DNA of 64,000 nt from Pseudodesulfovibrio sp. S3 (GTDB lineage Bacteria; Desulfobacterota; Desulfovibrionia; Desulfovibrionales; Desulfovibrionaceae): positions 170,617 to 234,616 of the forward strand of contig NZ_QTZO01000006.1 in assembly GCF_004025585.1 (NCBI RefSeq), given 5' to 3'. The position numbers and the translations under genes are program-made. Position 1 is the first letter of the stretch, and every line of letters begins with the position of its first letter. Shown one piece after another: positions 9,291 through 20,063 of the stretch. The notes below the pieces were generated by a model. It had not been told where the DNA came from and searched no databases. It saw nothing but the letters and a program-made list of their open reading frames with translations.

Positions 9291-10484
9291 ATGGCGAAGT
9301 CAGAAACCATCCTCATCGTGGACGATCAGTCCGAAAACATCACTTTGCTTGTGGATGTGCTGCAGGAATCGTATTCCCTGCAGGTTGCCAAGAACGGGGC
9401 AACGGCCCTTGAGCGTGCAAGGGGGGAAACGCAGCCGGACATTATCCTGCTCGACGTCATGATGCCCGACATGGACGGCTATGAGGTCTGCCGCCGATTG
9501 AAGGCTGATCCCGCAACCTGGGGCATCCCGGTCATTTTCATCACTGCCCTGACCGATCCTGATGACGAGGCTTGGGGCTTCAAGCTCGGTGCCTCGGATT
9601 ACATCACCAAGCCCATTAGTCCGCCAGTGGTCCAGGCTCGGGTGCGAGCTCATTTGCAACTCAAGCGTTCGAAGGAACTGCTTGAAAGCCAGAATGAGGC
9701 CCTGGAAGTGCGGGTCAGGGAACGGACAGCCGAGGTGGTTCAGATTCAGAAGGAGCGGGTCGAGAGCCTCAACCATTTTGCCAATGCCCTGGCGCATCAG
9801 ATTCGTAATCCGGTCATGTCCATTGGCGGCATGGCCGGGCTTTTGGTGAAGAAGGCCCCGGAGGACAGCCCGTTGATTGAGTACGCAATGGCGGTCCGTG
9901 AAGGCGGCCTGCGTCTGGAAAGTCTGGTCAAGGTTGTCAGCGACTACGTGTCCTTGTCGGCGCATGGCATTCAGGCCATCTCTGTCAACAATCTCATGAC
10001 CCAGGCCTTGATCAAGGTCCGTGAATTTTCCGAGGCCTTGGGGCATGATCTGCAATGCTCGTTGGAACTCGAAAATGCCATGATCGGCGTGGATGTCCGC
10101 ATCGTGGTCCTGGCCATTGTCGAAATAGCCGTCAATGCCATGGAGTTCAGCCAGGGTGACGCCACGGAACTGACTATTCAGGGCGGTATCGGGCATTTCA
10201 GGGATGCATTGTTGACGGAGCATCCCCGGACCAGCAGTCATTGGTACGGGATGCACATAAGCGATGCAGGACCGGGTATTTCCAGGGAGGTCCTTCCCTA
10301 TGTGACCGATCCGTTCTTCACGACCAAGGCGCAGGGCGTGGGCATGGGGTTGACCAAGGTCAAGCGCATCATTTGCGATGAACACGGCGGGATGATGCTG
10401 ATCAAGTCGCCGTCGTTGGTCGGGCAGGCAGGCGAGAACGGCGGGGGCGGTACTTCGATCATCTTTGATCTGCCCCTGGCCTAG
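9291..10484 (+). CDS. response-regulator receiver / histidine kinase hybrid
   Basis: This is a soluble 397-aa signalling protein with the receiver first and the kinase second. The receiver spans about residues 5-122, with acidic DD at 11-12, phospho-acceptor D55 (LLDVMMPDMDG) and K107 (YITKP). A coiled coil at about 125-160 leads to a DHp helix with H169 in AHQIRNPVMS, then an HATPase domain with DAGPGIS and GVGMGLTKVKRI. This order is common in Desulfovibrio, where the receiver gates the attached kinase. There are no membrane segments. Its last four bases overlap the convergent ClC gene. Confidence 0.9.
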   Translation: MAKSETILIVDDQSENITLLVDVLQESYSLQVAKNGATALERARGETQPDIILLDVMMPDMDGYEVCRRLKADPATWGIPVIFITALTDPDDEAWGFKLGASDYITKPISPPVVQARVRAHLQLKRSKELLESQNEALEVRVRERTAEVVQIQKERVESLNHFANALAHQIRNPVMSIGGMAGLLVKKAPEDSPLIEYAMAVREGGLRLESLVKVVSDYVSLSAHGIQAISVNNLMTQALIKVREFSEALGHDLQCSLELENAMIGVDVRIVVLAIVEIAVNAMEFSQGDATELTIQGGIGHFRDALLTEHPRTSSHWYGMHISDAGPGISREVLPYVTDPFFTTKAQGVGMGLTKVKRIICDEHGGMMLIKSPSLVGQAGENGGGGTSIIFDLPLA

Positions 10485-12346
10485 TCGACTATCTCGGCGG
10501 CTCCCTTCACTTCGGCAATGGCCTCGGCATAAGCCTGGAAGACGTCATCGCGGTTGATCAATCCGATGATGTCCGAGGTGTTGGTCTGGGCCACCACCGG
10601 AATCTGCCCGTAATCCGTGTTCACGAACCGGAGCAGCGCCTGGTAGAGATCGTAGTCGGGGCGCACGTAGACGGGCCGTGACATGAGATCTTTCACCACC
10701 ACCAGGTCGTGCAGATCCTCCTCGAACATCCAGTTTCGCACATTGTGGATGGAGACCATGCCGACATACCAACCGTCCGATGACCGTCGGACCGGGAAGT
10801 AGAGTTGGTTTGAATTGGCGATGATGTCGGTCAAGGCCTTGAGCGTGGTCCCTTCCTCAAGCACGATGACATCGCCCGGATTATAGAAGTCCGAGACATG
10901 CATCTGTTCCAGGATATTGATGGTGGCATCCTCGGCATGGGCCGGGGAATCGAATTTGTTTTCTGCCTGGTGCTCGTAGAGCGAATAGTTGCGTCCGAGC
11001 ACGATGCAAAGGGCCGAGGCGAGCATGAGCGGTGCCAGCAGTCCGTAGCCCTGGGTCAGTTCGGTCACCATGATCAGAGGGCCGATGGGGGCGTTGGCAA
11101 CTCCGGCAAAGAAGGCGGCCATGCCCACCAGAATGTAGGCGCCGGGCTGGGTGACGATATCCGGGAAGAACTTGTGGCCGAGTTTGCCCACCAGGCCGCC
11201 GGACATGCCGCCCACGAACAGGGCTGGTGCGAACATGCCGCCGGACATGCCCGAACCGATGGTGATGGAGGTGGCTACGGTCTTGCCTATGATTATGTAG
11301 CACATGCCCAGTGCCGGGATCTGGCCGAGGATGGCCAGCTCCAGCCATCCGTATCCGCCGGAAAGGATACCGCCTGTGATCAGGCCGTCGGTGGCGGTGT
11401 AGGGATAGGCGATGCCGAGCAGGCCCATGGCCAGACCGCCTGCGCCCATTGACCAGATGATGCCGATCTTCTCCCGGAGCGGGAAGAAAATGCTGTATTT
11501 TATGTAATAGAAAGTCTTGATGTACATCCAGCCAACGGCGGCGCAGACAAAGGCGAGCAGTGCGTAGAAGATCAGTTCGCGCGGGTCGTGGAAGGTGAAA
11601 CGGGGGATGCCGAAGATCGGTTCGGTGCCGTAGAAAAACGTGAATATGGAGTAGGAGACCACCGAACTCATGACCGATGGCAGGATCGCCTCTGCTTCGA
11701 AGTCTTCGCGGTAAATCACCTCCACGGCGGTCAGTGCACCGCCCAGAGGAGCTCGGAAGATGGCTCCCAGGCCACCGGCTGCACCGGCGAGCAGGAGCAT
11801 GCGCCGTTCCTTGGCTGACAGATCGAACAGTTTTGCCAGCCAGACGCCTGCGCCTGCGCCCATTTGCGTGATCGGGCCTTCGCGTCCGGCAGAGCCGCCC
11901 GAGGCAATGGTCAGCACGGAGCACAAGCCCTTGATGATGGCTACCCGCGCCTTGATGATGCCGCCATGGTTATGGAAGGCGTTGATGGTCGCGTCGGTTC
12001 CGTCGGTCCCGCCGTTCATGGTCTCTGGAATGAACGTTTTTACGAGCCAGCCGGTGAGTAAGGCTGTGCCCGTGGTGCAGATGGGGATGACCCAGGGACG
12101 GTATGCCCCGACCGGACCTTCGAAGATGCCTTCGCCTGCCGGGTCCGGGGACACGATGCCTGCCAGGTGGTGCTGGATGAAGAACTTGCCGAATTCGACC
12201 AACCAGAAAAAGGCAACGGCCACCAGACCGGAAAGGATGCCGACCAGGACGCCGATGACCAGCCATCTGAACGAGGTCACCGTCCGATAGGATTTGACGA
12301 AATCCTTCCAGTAATTGATCAGTTGGACGAAGATGCGTAAAGACAT
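10481..12346 (-). CDS. ClC-family chloride channel/transporter with CBS pair
   Basis: This is a polytopic membrane protein of 621 aa. The ClC core has GREGPITQMGAG with the gating Glu and GMFAPALFVGG. The first Cl-coordinating motif (GSGIP in E. coli) is replaced by NGGTDGTDATI, as in a bacterial subgroup. The C-terminus from about residue 470 is a cytoplasmic CBS pair that likely senses adenine nucleotides. It starts 3 bp after the ribF stop and may be cotranscribed with it. Whether it is a channel or an H+/Cl- exchanger cannot be settled here. Confidence 0.92.
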   Translation of the reverse strand: MSLRIFVQLINYWKDFVKSYRTVTSFRWLVIGVLVGILSGLVAVAFFWLVEFGKFFIQHHLAGIVSPDPAGEGIFEGPVGAYRPWVIPICTTGTALLTGWLVKTFIPETMNGGTDGTDATINAFHNHGGIIKARVAIIKGLCSVLTIASGGSAGREGPITQMGAGAGVWLAKLFDLSAKERRMLLLAGAAGGLGAIFRAPLGGALTAVEVIYREDFEAEAILPSVMSSVVSYSIFTFFYGTEPIFGIPRFTFHDPRELIFYALLAFVCAAVGWMYIKTFYYIKYSIFFPLREKIGIIWSMGAGGLAMGLLGIAYPYTATDGLITGGILSGGYGWLELAILGQIPALGMCYIIIGKTVATSITIGSGMSGGMFAPALFVGGMSGGLVGKLGHKFFPDIVTQPGAYILVGMAAFFAGVANAPIGPLIMVTELTQGYGLLAPLMLASALCIVLGRNYSLYEHQAENKFDSPAHAEDATINILEQMHVSDFYNPGDVIVLEEGTTLKALTDIIANSNQLYFPVRRSSDGWYVGMVSIHNVRNWMFEEDLHDLVVVKDLMSRPVYVRPDYDLYQALLRFVNTDYGQIPVVAQTNTSDIIGLINRDDVFQAYAEAIAEVKGAAEIVD

Positions 12347-12349
12347 GGG

Positions 12350-13333
12350 TTATCCGTTGACCGGGCGTCTGGCGAAATCGGGTCGGGTCATTTTTATGGC
12401 CGCCTCGGGCTGGGACAGGATCTGACGGCCCAGTTCCACATCCTTGGCAATGCGGGCTTTGAGTTCATCTATCCCGTTGAATTTTTTTTCGTCGCGGATG
12501 CGCTGGACAAAATGGACTCGTATGTCCGATCCGTAGATATCCTCGTTGAAGTCGAGGAGATGCGCTTCCACGGAAAGGGCGTCATTGCCGAATGTCGGGT
12601 TCTTGCCGATGTTGGCCACGCCTTGATGCACTTTCCCGGCCAACTCCACCCAAATAGCGTAGACGCCGTTTTTGGGGAAAAGTTCGTCCACCAGTTTGAT
12701 GTTGGCGGTGGGAAAACCGAGCAGTTTACCCCCTCGATTCATGCCGTACACGACTTCCCCCTTGATCTGGTAGAATCGTCCGAGCAGGGGACGAGCCGCC
12801 CAAACTTTGCCCGCCTGTACCAGATCGCGGATGCGGGTGGAGCTGACAATGGCGTTGTCGATGGATACCGGATCGAGCCGGTCCACGGTGAAGCCGTGCT
12901 TGCGGCCCAGTTCTGTCAGGGTGGAGAAGTTGCCGGCCCGGCCCTTTCCCAGGTGGTAGTCGTACCCGATGATCATCTCGCGCATGTTCAGGCCGTCGAG
13001 GAGATATCGCTGCACGAATTCCTCGGGTGTGAGCCTGGCCATGTCCATGGTGAATTCCAGAAGCAGGCAGACCTGGGGGCCGTATTGGGATATGAGTTCT
13101 ATCTTCTGTTCGGTCAGGGTGATGAAGGGCGGGTTCCGGTCGCTGCGCAGGACTTGCAGGGGGTGGGGGTCAAAGGTGACGACCACGCTGGTCAGGCCGC
13201 GGGCCTTGGCGCATTCGCAGGTGCTCTCGATCAGCTTCTGGTGGCCCTTGTGAACACCGTCGAAGTTGCCGATGGTCACGCATGACCCGGTAATTACGTC
13301 TTCGATTTCCTCTATGGTCCGTGCGACGATCAT
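12350..13333 (-). CDS. ribF: bifunctional riboflavin kinase / FAD synthetase
   Basis: RibF converts riboflavin to FMN and then to FAD in the cytoplasm. The N-terminal nucleotidyltransferase half has TIGNFDGVHKGHQKLI with the HxGH motif. The C-terminal flavokinase half has RGGKLLGFPTANI. The start at 13333 (MIVARTIEEI) is chosen because AGGGA lies upstream; the longer in-frame start has no visible ribosome-binding site. The length of 327 aa is typical. It is followed closely by the ClC gene, and no FMN riboswitch is seen in the 60 bp upstream. Confidence 0.93.
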   Translation of the reverse strand: MIVARTIEEIEDVITGSCVTIGNFDGVHKGHQKLIESTCECAKARGLTSVVVTFDPHPLQVLRSDRNPPFITLTEQKIELISQYGPQVCLLLEFTMDMARLTPEEFVQRYLLDGLNMREMIIGYDYHLGKGRAGNFSTLTELGRKHGFTVDRLDPVSIDNAIVSSTRIRDLVQAGKVWAARPLLGRFYQIKGEVVYGMNRGGKLLGFPTANIKLVDELFPKNGVYAIWVELAGKVHQGVANIGKNPTFGNDALSVEAHLLDFNEDIYGSDIRVHFVQRIRDEKKFNGIDELKARIAKDVELGRQILSQPEAAIKMTRPDFARRPVNG

Positions 13334-13400
13334 GTTGATTGGTGTCCCTGTTTGAAAAAAAAGCAAACTACGTCAAAAAGGCCGGGTGTACAAGGGGCGG

Positions 13401-14837
13401 TTATCCCTTCAGTTTGGTGCGCTCTTTGATGAGTTCTTCCAGCTCCTTGAGCTGTTCCTTTTGGGTTTCGGTCGTGGCCAGCGCCTGTGCTTTCTGGAGG
13501 TGCTGATTGGCCTTGCGCATGTCCATGGAATAGACCCCGGCGTAGGCCAGGTGCAGGTTGCCGCTGAACTCGTCCCCGGACGCGCCCAGAATCATGCCGA
13601 GGTGGTGGTGCACTTCCCAGTCCTCGGGGACGAGGTCGTTCACCTTGCGCATGTTGCGGATGGCCTGATCGGTTTGTCCGGCCTCGGCTTGCAGCCGTGC
13701 CAGGTAGAAAAGCGCCATGGAGTCGCGCTTGTCCATGATGACCGCCTTTTGCAACAGGCGGGCCGCCTGGTCGGATTGGCCGTTCTTGAAGTAGAAAATA
13801 CCTGCTTCGCGGACGACGAGCGGATCTTCGCCGTCAAGGCTGAGAGCCTTTTCAAAGGCCTGCTCCGCTTCGTCCATCTTTTTCAGCCTGGCAAGGGTGA
13901 TGCCGCGCCCCGCATAATCCATGGGGGTATATTCGCTTTGTGCCTTGTCGTCCCAATAGGCAAGGGCCGTGGCGGCAGGGGACATCTTGGAACGGACCAG
14001 AACCTGGACGCGGTACAGCTTGGTGTTGTCGTCCTTCCGGTTGAGGAATTCCGCTGGCATTCGCGCTATGCGGTCGTTGAGATAGGTGATTCGATCTGCG
14101 GTTCCGGGGTGGGTGGACAGGTAGCTCGGCATTTGGGAGCTGTTGTCGAACCACTTGTTTTTCATCATGATTTCAAAAGTACGAGGCATCCCGGTAGGGT
14201 TGTATCCCGCCTGGACCATGGAGTTGAGCCCCACATGGTCGGCTTCACGCTCGTCTTCCTGGGAATAGTGCAGCATGGCGGCCGTGCCTGCGCCCATGGA
14301 ACCCATCATGATGGCCTGTCCTGCCTTGGCGCCGTCACTCCCCCCGGTGGCCACGCCAAGGAGCAGACCGGCCAGCATGCCGGCAGTGGAGAGCATGGTC
14401 ACTTTCTTCTGCTTCTCGATGCGGTTGACCACATGGCGCTGGGAGACGTGTGCAAGTTCGTGGGCGATGACTCCGGCCAGTTGGGATTCCGTCTCCACTT
14501 CCTGAATCAGTCCAGTGAAAATGTAGATGAAACCGCCGGGGATGGCGAACGCGTTGAGCAGCGGGTTGGCAATGACCGCACTGGTAACCTTGAACGGCAT
14601 GGGCCGTTTCCCGGTCACGACACGGGCCACCACTTCGGCCACATAATCGGTGATATAGGTGTCGCCTACCATGGACATCTGGCTGCGGATGGTCTGGTCG
14701 AATTCCCGTCCCATCTTGTTTTCGTCGCGCAGGGTCAGTTTGTCTCCCAGCAGGTCGGCCTGGGCCGTGAGGGCAGGGCAGATGACCAGGAGCATGGCCG
14801 CCAGGAAAGCGGGAAGTATGGTGAGCAGGTGTTTCAT
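13401..14837 (-). CDS. periplasmic M48 metallopeptidase with TPR repeats (BepA-like)
   Basis: This exported zinc protease is 478 aa with a signal peptide at residues 1-26 (cleavage after AQA). The zinc motif HELAH is at 126-130, with a downstream EREAD glutamate. A C-terminal half of tetratricopeptide helices spans about 280-470. This architecture matches BepA/YfgC, which surveys outer-membrane protein assembly such as LptD and BAM substrates. That role is inferred from architecture. It stands alone, about 130 bp from the rho gene. Confidence 0.9.
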   Translation of the reverse strand: MKHLLTILPAFLAAMLLVICPALTAQADLLGDKLTLRDENKMGREFDQTIRSQMSMVGDTYITDYVAEVVARVVTGKRPMPFKVTSAVIANPLLNAFAIPGGFIYIFTGLIQEVETESQLAGVIAHELAHVSQRHVVNRIEKQKKVTMLSTAGMLAGLLLGVATGGSDGAKAGQAIMMGSMGAGTAAMLHYSQEDEREADHVGLNSMVQAGYNPTGMPRTFEIMMKNKWFDNSSQMPSYLSTHPGTADRITYLNDRIARMPAEFLNRKDDNTKLYRVQVLVRSKMSPAATALAYWDDKAQSEYTPMDYAGRGITLARLKKMDEAEQAFEKALSLDGEDPLVVREAGIFYFKNGQSDQAARLLQKAVIMDKRDSMALFYLARLQAEAGQTDQAIRNMRKVNDLVPEDWEVHHHLGMILGASGDEFSGNLHLAYAGVYSMDMRKANQHLQKAQALATTETQKEQLKELEELIKERTKLKG

Positions 14838-14965
14838 CGAATGTTTCCGTTTTGTTGGTTCCCATTGTAATCATTTGGAGGGGCTTGGCAACCCCGTTCA
14901 AGGGAACGCGCAAAAAAGGGCGCTGCCCCGAAAGACCGCGCCCTGCTGTCGTTTTGGCAACCTGT

Positions 14966-16372
<1,407 letters not shown>

Positions 16373-16670
16373 AATGGGAAATTGTTGTTGAGGTTTTCGG
16401 GGTGTATGATGGGAATTGTGTTGTGTGGGACAGGCTGTGATCTTGGTCTACGCCCGGCGGAACGGGCGGTTTCGTGGAAGGTGCTGACGAACCGGGGCGG
16501 AAGATCGGTTCGCATGCGAGGTAAGGAAAAGCATACCTTTCATTGAAGTTGTGCTCACAGCCTCGGGGCATCTATAATAAAAACAAAATGGGAGTGGGAT
16601 GAGTATAATCAAGCCGCGATGCGGCGACAAAAGGGGAGTTACCTTAAACCGGAGGTCTTGACAAGCCCTG
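16373..16670 (-). other. rho leader region
   Basis: The 298 bp between carD and rho hold no supported gene. On the minus strand the region is the 5' side of rho and includes an A/T-rich stretch just before its start. I see no strong terminator hairpin with a U-run after carD and no conserved RNA family. Any transcript from carD into rho would carry this as a long leader. Confidence 0.4.
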
Positions 16671-17186
16671 CTAGTCTTTTTTCTCTTGCGCAGCGATGAC
16701 ATCCGCGAATATCTCGTTGATGCCCGCCTTGATGGAGTCCTGTTCGCGGTCCAGAGAGTACGCCAGTTCCATGGACACGAGCCCCATGGCCTGCTCGAGC
16801 AGGCGGCGTTCTCCAAAGGAAAGCTCCTTGTCCTTGCCGATCAGGAACAGTTCTTTGAGTACGTAGGCCACATCGGAAAGATCGCCGCTTTTCAGTTTCT
16901 CGGAATATTCGCGGTAGCGGCGGTTCCAGTTCTGGCCGGTATAGCCGGTGAAGCCGGTCCGGTCATTGAGGGATTCGAAAATGTCCTGGCCGATGCGTTT
17001 GCTGCATACCTGGCGAAGCCCCACGTTTACGGCGTTTGCGACCGGAACCATCAAAGTTACATTGTTGCTCAAGATGCGGACTATGTAAAAATCGGCCCTG
17101 ACTCCGCCGATTTCCTGGGACTCAACGCGTTCGACGCGTCCTACTCCCTGGGAGGGATACACAACCAACTCATTGACCTTGAACAC
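16671..17186 (-). CDS. carD: CarD-family RNA polymerase-binding transcription factor
   Basis: CarD proteins bind the RNA polymerase beta subunit and stabilise open promoter complexes, notably at rRNA promoters. The N-terminal Tudor-like RID domain is recognisable (FKVNELVVYPSQGVGRVERVE). The C-terminal helical DNA-binding domain has an exposed Trp in the NWNRRYREY region. The length of 171 aa is typical. It is in the same direction as pth upstream and rho downstream. In Desulfovibrionales this conserved neighbourhood links translation quality control (pth) with transcription factors. Confidence 0.93.
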   Translation of the reverse strand: MFKVNELVVYPSQGVGRVERVESQEIGGVRADFYIVRILSNNVTLMVPVANAVNVGLRQVCSKRIGQDIFESLNDRTGFTGYTGQNWNRRYREYSEKLKSGDLSDVAYVLKELFLIGKDKELSFGERRLLEQAMGLVSMELAYSLDREQDSIKAGINEIFADVIAAQEKKD

Positions 17187-17267
17187 TTGGACCTCAGTTA
17201 TTGAAAATCTTGCTTTTTACAAGCGACAGAAGGACATCATACCGAAAAGAGGATGAAGAGTCCACGA

Positions 17268-17885
17268 TTACTCCGCCTCATCTTCAGGGAGGCAAAAGGA
17301 GTTGACGTGCTGCTGGGCAAATCCCGCTCCACGGCGGAAAAAGATGTCCAGCCCCTTGGTTGCGTGTTGGATTATTTCGGGCAGAACCGCGACACCTTTA
17401 TCATCGAACGGTTCCAGGACCCAGTCGCTGATCACCTTGTATTGATCCTGGGGGCGACCCACGCCAAGTCGCAGGCGGTGAAAATTCGGGGTGCCGAGTC
17501 TTTCCTGGATCGACTCAAGCCCGTTGTGGCCGTTGTTGCCGCCGCCCATCTTGAATTTCATGCGGCCGATCGGAAGGTCCAGTTCATCATGGACCACGAC
17601 GATTTCGTCCGGTTGCACACCGTGTCGGCCGCAAATCTTGGAAACCGCCTTGCCGCTCAGGTTCATGTAGGTCATCGGTTTGACCAGCAACCTGTATGCT
17701 CCGGCGAACTTGCACCGCCACAATTCATAGTCGCCCGATTCGTCGAATTTTTCCAACCGCATGGATTTACGCTCTGCGGCCAGGCTCACCAGGTGGTCCA
17801 CAAGCATGAATCCGATATTGTGACGCGTGTTTTCGTACTTGCTGCCGGGGTTGCCGAGTCCCACTATGACGCCTTTGCAGTCCAT
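17268..17885 (-). CDS. pth: peptidyl-tRNA hydrolase
   Basis: Pth releases peptides from prematurely dropped peptidyl-tRNA. The N-terminus has GVIVGLGNPGSKYENTRHNIG with the catalytic His. The conserved segments YMNLSGKAV, VVHDELDLPIG and NGHNGLESI follow. The length of 205 aa is standard. It lies downstream of rplY across a strong terminator, so it may have its own promoter in the 130 bp gap. Confidence 0.97.
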   Translation of the reverse strand: MDCKGVIVGLGNPGSKYENTRHNIGFMLVDHLVSLAAERKSMRLEKFDESGDYELWRCKFAGAYRLLVKPMTYMNLSGKAVSKICGRHGVQPDEIVVVHDELDLPIGRMKFKMGGGNNGHNGLESIQERLGTPNFHRLRLGVGRPQDQYKVISDWVLEPFDDKGVAVLPEIIQHATKGLDIFFRRGAGFAQQHVNSFCLPEDEAE

Positions 17886-17957
17886 TGTATCATCCGCAGT
17901 TGAGCGTTGTTGCCACAGGTTTCCGAGAGCAGTCTATCAGCCTCTTTGACTGGAGGC

Positions 17958-17991
17958 AAAAAAATCCCGGAGCGCGACGCCGCGCTCCGGG
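17958..17991 (-). terminator. rho-independent terminator after rplY
   Basis: A perfect 11-bp GC stem (CCCGGAGCGCG and its complement, loop of 4) at 17966-17991 is followed on the minus strand by ATTTTTTTG. It lies 27 bp after the rplY stop and upstream of pth. Confidence 0.9.
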
Positions 17992-18017
17992 AAGTCATGT
18001 CATTGTGTGTTTCGAGA

Positions 18018-18662
18018 TTACTCGGATTCGGCCTCGCCGATAACTTCCACTTCGGCGGTCTCGCCTTCCTCGCCGTCACCTTCCTCGTCTTCCTCTTCGC
18101 GCATGGCGGCTATGGCCAGGACGGCGTAGTTGTCATCGAAGACCGGGGTCACACCTTCTGGGAACTTCACGTCCTCAATGTGGATGGAGTCCATGATGTC
18201 CAGTTCGGTGATGTCGATGATGATGGATTCCGGGATGTCCATGGGCTTACACACGACCTCGATGGTGTCGCGGTACTGCTCGAGCTGGCCGCCCAGCTTG
18301 ACGCCCTTGGAATCTCCGACGATTTCGAAGTGAACCGCGACTTTGAGTTCCTTGGTCAGGTCAACGCCGAAGAAGTCCACGTGCTCCGGGAAGCCCTTGA
18401 CCGGCTCGTTGCGAACGCGCCACAGCAGCGCAGGCATGGTCTCGGTCTTGCCGGATTTGTCCAGGACCAGTTCAAAGACCTGGGAGTTGCCGACGGCGGC
18501 GTAAATTTTCTGCAGGGGAATCATCTTCACCTGGACAGGGATGTTGGTGCCCTTGGCATCGTAGTAGATGCCGGGAACCATGCCGGTCATACGAAGACGG
18601 CGGTTGGGGCCCTTGCCCAGCTGGGTGCGTTCCTGAACATTGAGTTTCAGCAGTTCTGCCAT
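18018..18662 (-). CDS. rplY: 50S ribosomal protein L25 / Ctc family
   Basis: This 5S rRNA-binding ribosomal protein of 214 aa is the long Ctc form: an N-terminal L25 domain, a beta-rich TL5-like domain, and an acidic C-terminal tail. The start at 18662 (MAELLKLNVQERTQLGKG) has AAGGAG upstream. An upstream in-frame GTG/ATG reading is not needed. It follows prs by 120 bp, the usual prs-rplY-pth order, and is followed by a strong terminator. Confidence 0.95.
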   Translation of the reverse strand: MAELLKLNVQERTQLGKGPNRRLRMTGMVPGIYYDAKGTNIPVQVKMIPLQKIYAAVGNSQVFELVLDKSGKTETMPALLWRVRNEPVKGFPEHVDFFGVDLTKELKVAVHFEIVGDSKGVKLGGQLEQYRDTIEVVCKPMDIPESIIIDITELDIMDSIHIEDVKFPEGVTPVFDDNYAVLAIAAMREEEDEEGDGEEGETAEVEVIGEAESE

Positions 18663-18736
18663 AATAGTTTCTCCTTTTACGCCCTGGCCGTCCACTATGG
18701 ACGGACGCTCGCGCTTTAAATAGTTTTGGTTGCAGG

Positions 18737-18760
18737 GGCGTATTGCTTGGCAATCACGCC
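18737..18760 (-). other. hairpin between prs and rplY
   Basis: A short imperfect inverted repeat (GGCGTATTGC against GCAATCACGCC, loop TTG) lies 22 bp after the prs stop on the minus strand. It has no U-run, so it may only modulate the transcript between prs and rplY. No function can be assigned. Confidence 0.3.
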
Positions 18761-18782
18761 TTACGACAACCTTTCGACAGGA

Positions 18783-19718
18783 TTATACAAACAGTACGGA
18801 CACGGACGATTCCGTGTGTACGTTGTTGATGGCTTTGGCCAGCAGCGAGGCCACAGAGCGTTGCTTGATCTTGGAGCAGGCAGTCTTGTCGCCCAGCGGG
18901 ATGGTGTCGGTGACGACCACCTCGGAAAAAGCGGATTCTTCCAGCCGCTGGATGGCCGGACCGGAAAGGACCGGGTGCGTGGCGCATGCCAGCACTTCCT
19001 TGGCGCCGTTTTCCATGATCACGTTGGCGGCGGCGCACATGGTGCCCGCAGTGTCGATCATGTCGTCGATGACCACGGCTACCTTGTCCTTGACGTCACC
19101 GATAATATGCATGGCCTTGGCCTGGTTCGGGGCGTCGCGGCGCTTGTCGACGATGGCCAGGGTGGCTCCCAGCCGTTTGGCATAGGCGCGGGCACGTTCC
19201 ACACCGCCTGCATCCGGCGAAATGATGACAAAGTCGTCGTCGCGGTCGCGCAGATGTTCGAGCAGGGCGGGCGCTGCGAACAGGTTGTCCACAGGACAGT
19301 TGAAGAAACCCTGGATCTGGCCTGCATGCAGGTCGATGGTCACGAGGCGCTGCATGCCTGCGGTGGAGAGCAGGTCTGCCACCAGCTTGGCGGAGATGGG
19401 CGCACGGGGAACAACCTTGCGATCCTGGCGGGCATAGCCGAAATAGGGAACCACGGCTGTTACTCGTGAGGCACTGGCGCGCTTGAGGGCGTCCAGCATC
19501 AGGCACAGTTCCATGAGGTGGAAATTCACCGGGGAGCAGGTGGGCTGAACCACGAATACGTCGTCGCCGCGAACGTTTTCACCGATTTCGATGCGAATCT
19601 CACCATCGGAAAAGCGTTCACGCAGGACCGGGGAGGCCTTGGTGCCCAGGTGCTCACAAATGGCATCGGCCAGTTTCGGACTTGCAGACCCACTGATGAT
19701 CTTCAGTTCACCGTGCAT
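18783..19718 (-). CDS. prs: ribose-phosphate pyrophosphokinase (PRPP synthetase)
   Basis: This enzyme makes PRPP from ribose 5-phosphate and ATP for nucleotide, histidine and tryptophan synthesis. The 311 aa include the class I signatures: the flexible loop [14 protein letters not shown], the pyrophosphate/metal site [11 protein letters not shown] and the PRPP loop [12 protein letters not shown]. It lies directly after tRNA-Gln and before rplY in the same direction. Confidence 0.97.
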   Translation of the reverse strand: MHGELKIISGSASPKLADAICEHLGTKASPVLRERFSDGEIRIEIGENVRGDDVFVVQPTCSPVNFHLMELCLMLDALKRASASRVTAVVPYFGYARQDRKVVPRAPISAKLVADLLSTAGMQRLVTIDLHAGQIQGFFNCPVDNLFAAPALLEHLRDRDDDFVIISPDAGGVERARAYAKRLGATLAIVDKRRDAPNQAKAMHIIGDVKDKVAVVIDDMIDTAGTMCAAANVIMENGAKEVLACATHPVLSGPAIQRLEESAFSEVVVTDTIPLGDKTACSKIKQRSVASLLAKAINNVHTESSVSVLFV

Positions 19719-19748
19719 GACTACCTCATCTATTTCGTTATAAAAAAG

Positions 19749-19823
19749 TGGCTGGGGCGGGAGGATTCGAACCCCCGAATGTCAGGACCAAAACCTGATG
19801 TCTTACCACTTGACGACGCCCCA
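19749..19823 (-). tRNA. tRNA-Gln (anticodon TTG)
   Basis: The minus strand folds as a 75-nt cloverleaf with acceptor TGGGGCG/CGCCCCA, discriminator G and an encoded CCA. The anticodon loop is TTTTGGT, giving UUG, and the T arm is GGGGG-TTCGAAT-CCTCC. The U1-A72 pair is typical of glutamine tRNA. It sits in the ispE-prs gap, 30 bp upstream of prs, and is probably processed from a shared transcript. Confidence 0.96.
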
Positions 19824-19861
19824 ACGAAATTTGCTGATACGCGGTCGATTGCGGGGTTGCT

Positions 19862-19918
19862 GCGCGGAAATCAGACCTTGCGTATTGATATACGAGGCGG
19901 TCCTGATTTCCGCTTGCG
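19862..19918 (-). other. long imperfect hairpin between ispE and tRNA-Gln
   Basis: The 240-bp gap between ispE and the tRNA contains an extended hairpin. The outer arms GCGGAAATCAG (19864-19874) and CTGATTTCCGC (19903-19913) enclose an inner CGTAT-TGAT-ATACG stem at 19881-19894. No U-run follows, so it is not a standard terminator. It may be a processing site, a small structured RNA or a REP-type element. Confidence 0.45.
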
Positions 19919-20063
19919 CCCTGCACTCGACCACTTCCCGGCACATTTCGTCTACTCCCCTTATCCGGGGCGCCTTTTCGGCTGTCTGCCTTGCAGACTG
20001 CCATCTTCGGCGGAGCGAATGTCGTGCCGGGTGGTCTCGTGCTGACCGTTACCTGGTGGAGGG

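Noticed and set aside
13334..13400. FMN riboswitch upstream of ribF
   Set aside because: The gap is about 67 bp and contains mainly an A-rich run; no RFN-type elements are visible.
19738..20004. 88-codon open frame over tRNA-Gln and its upstream gap
   Set aside because: It translates through the tRNA cloverleaf and the hairpin; no start signal or family resemblance.
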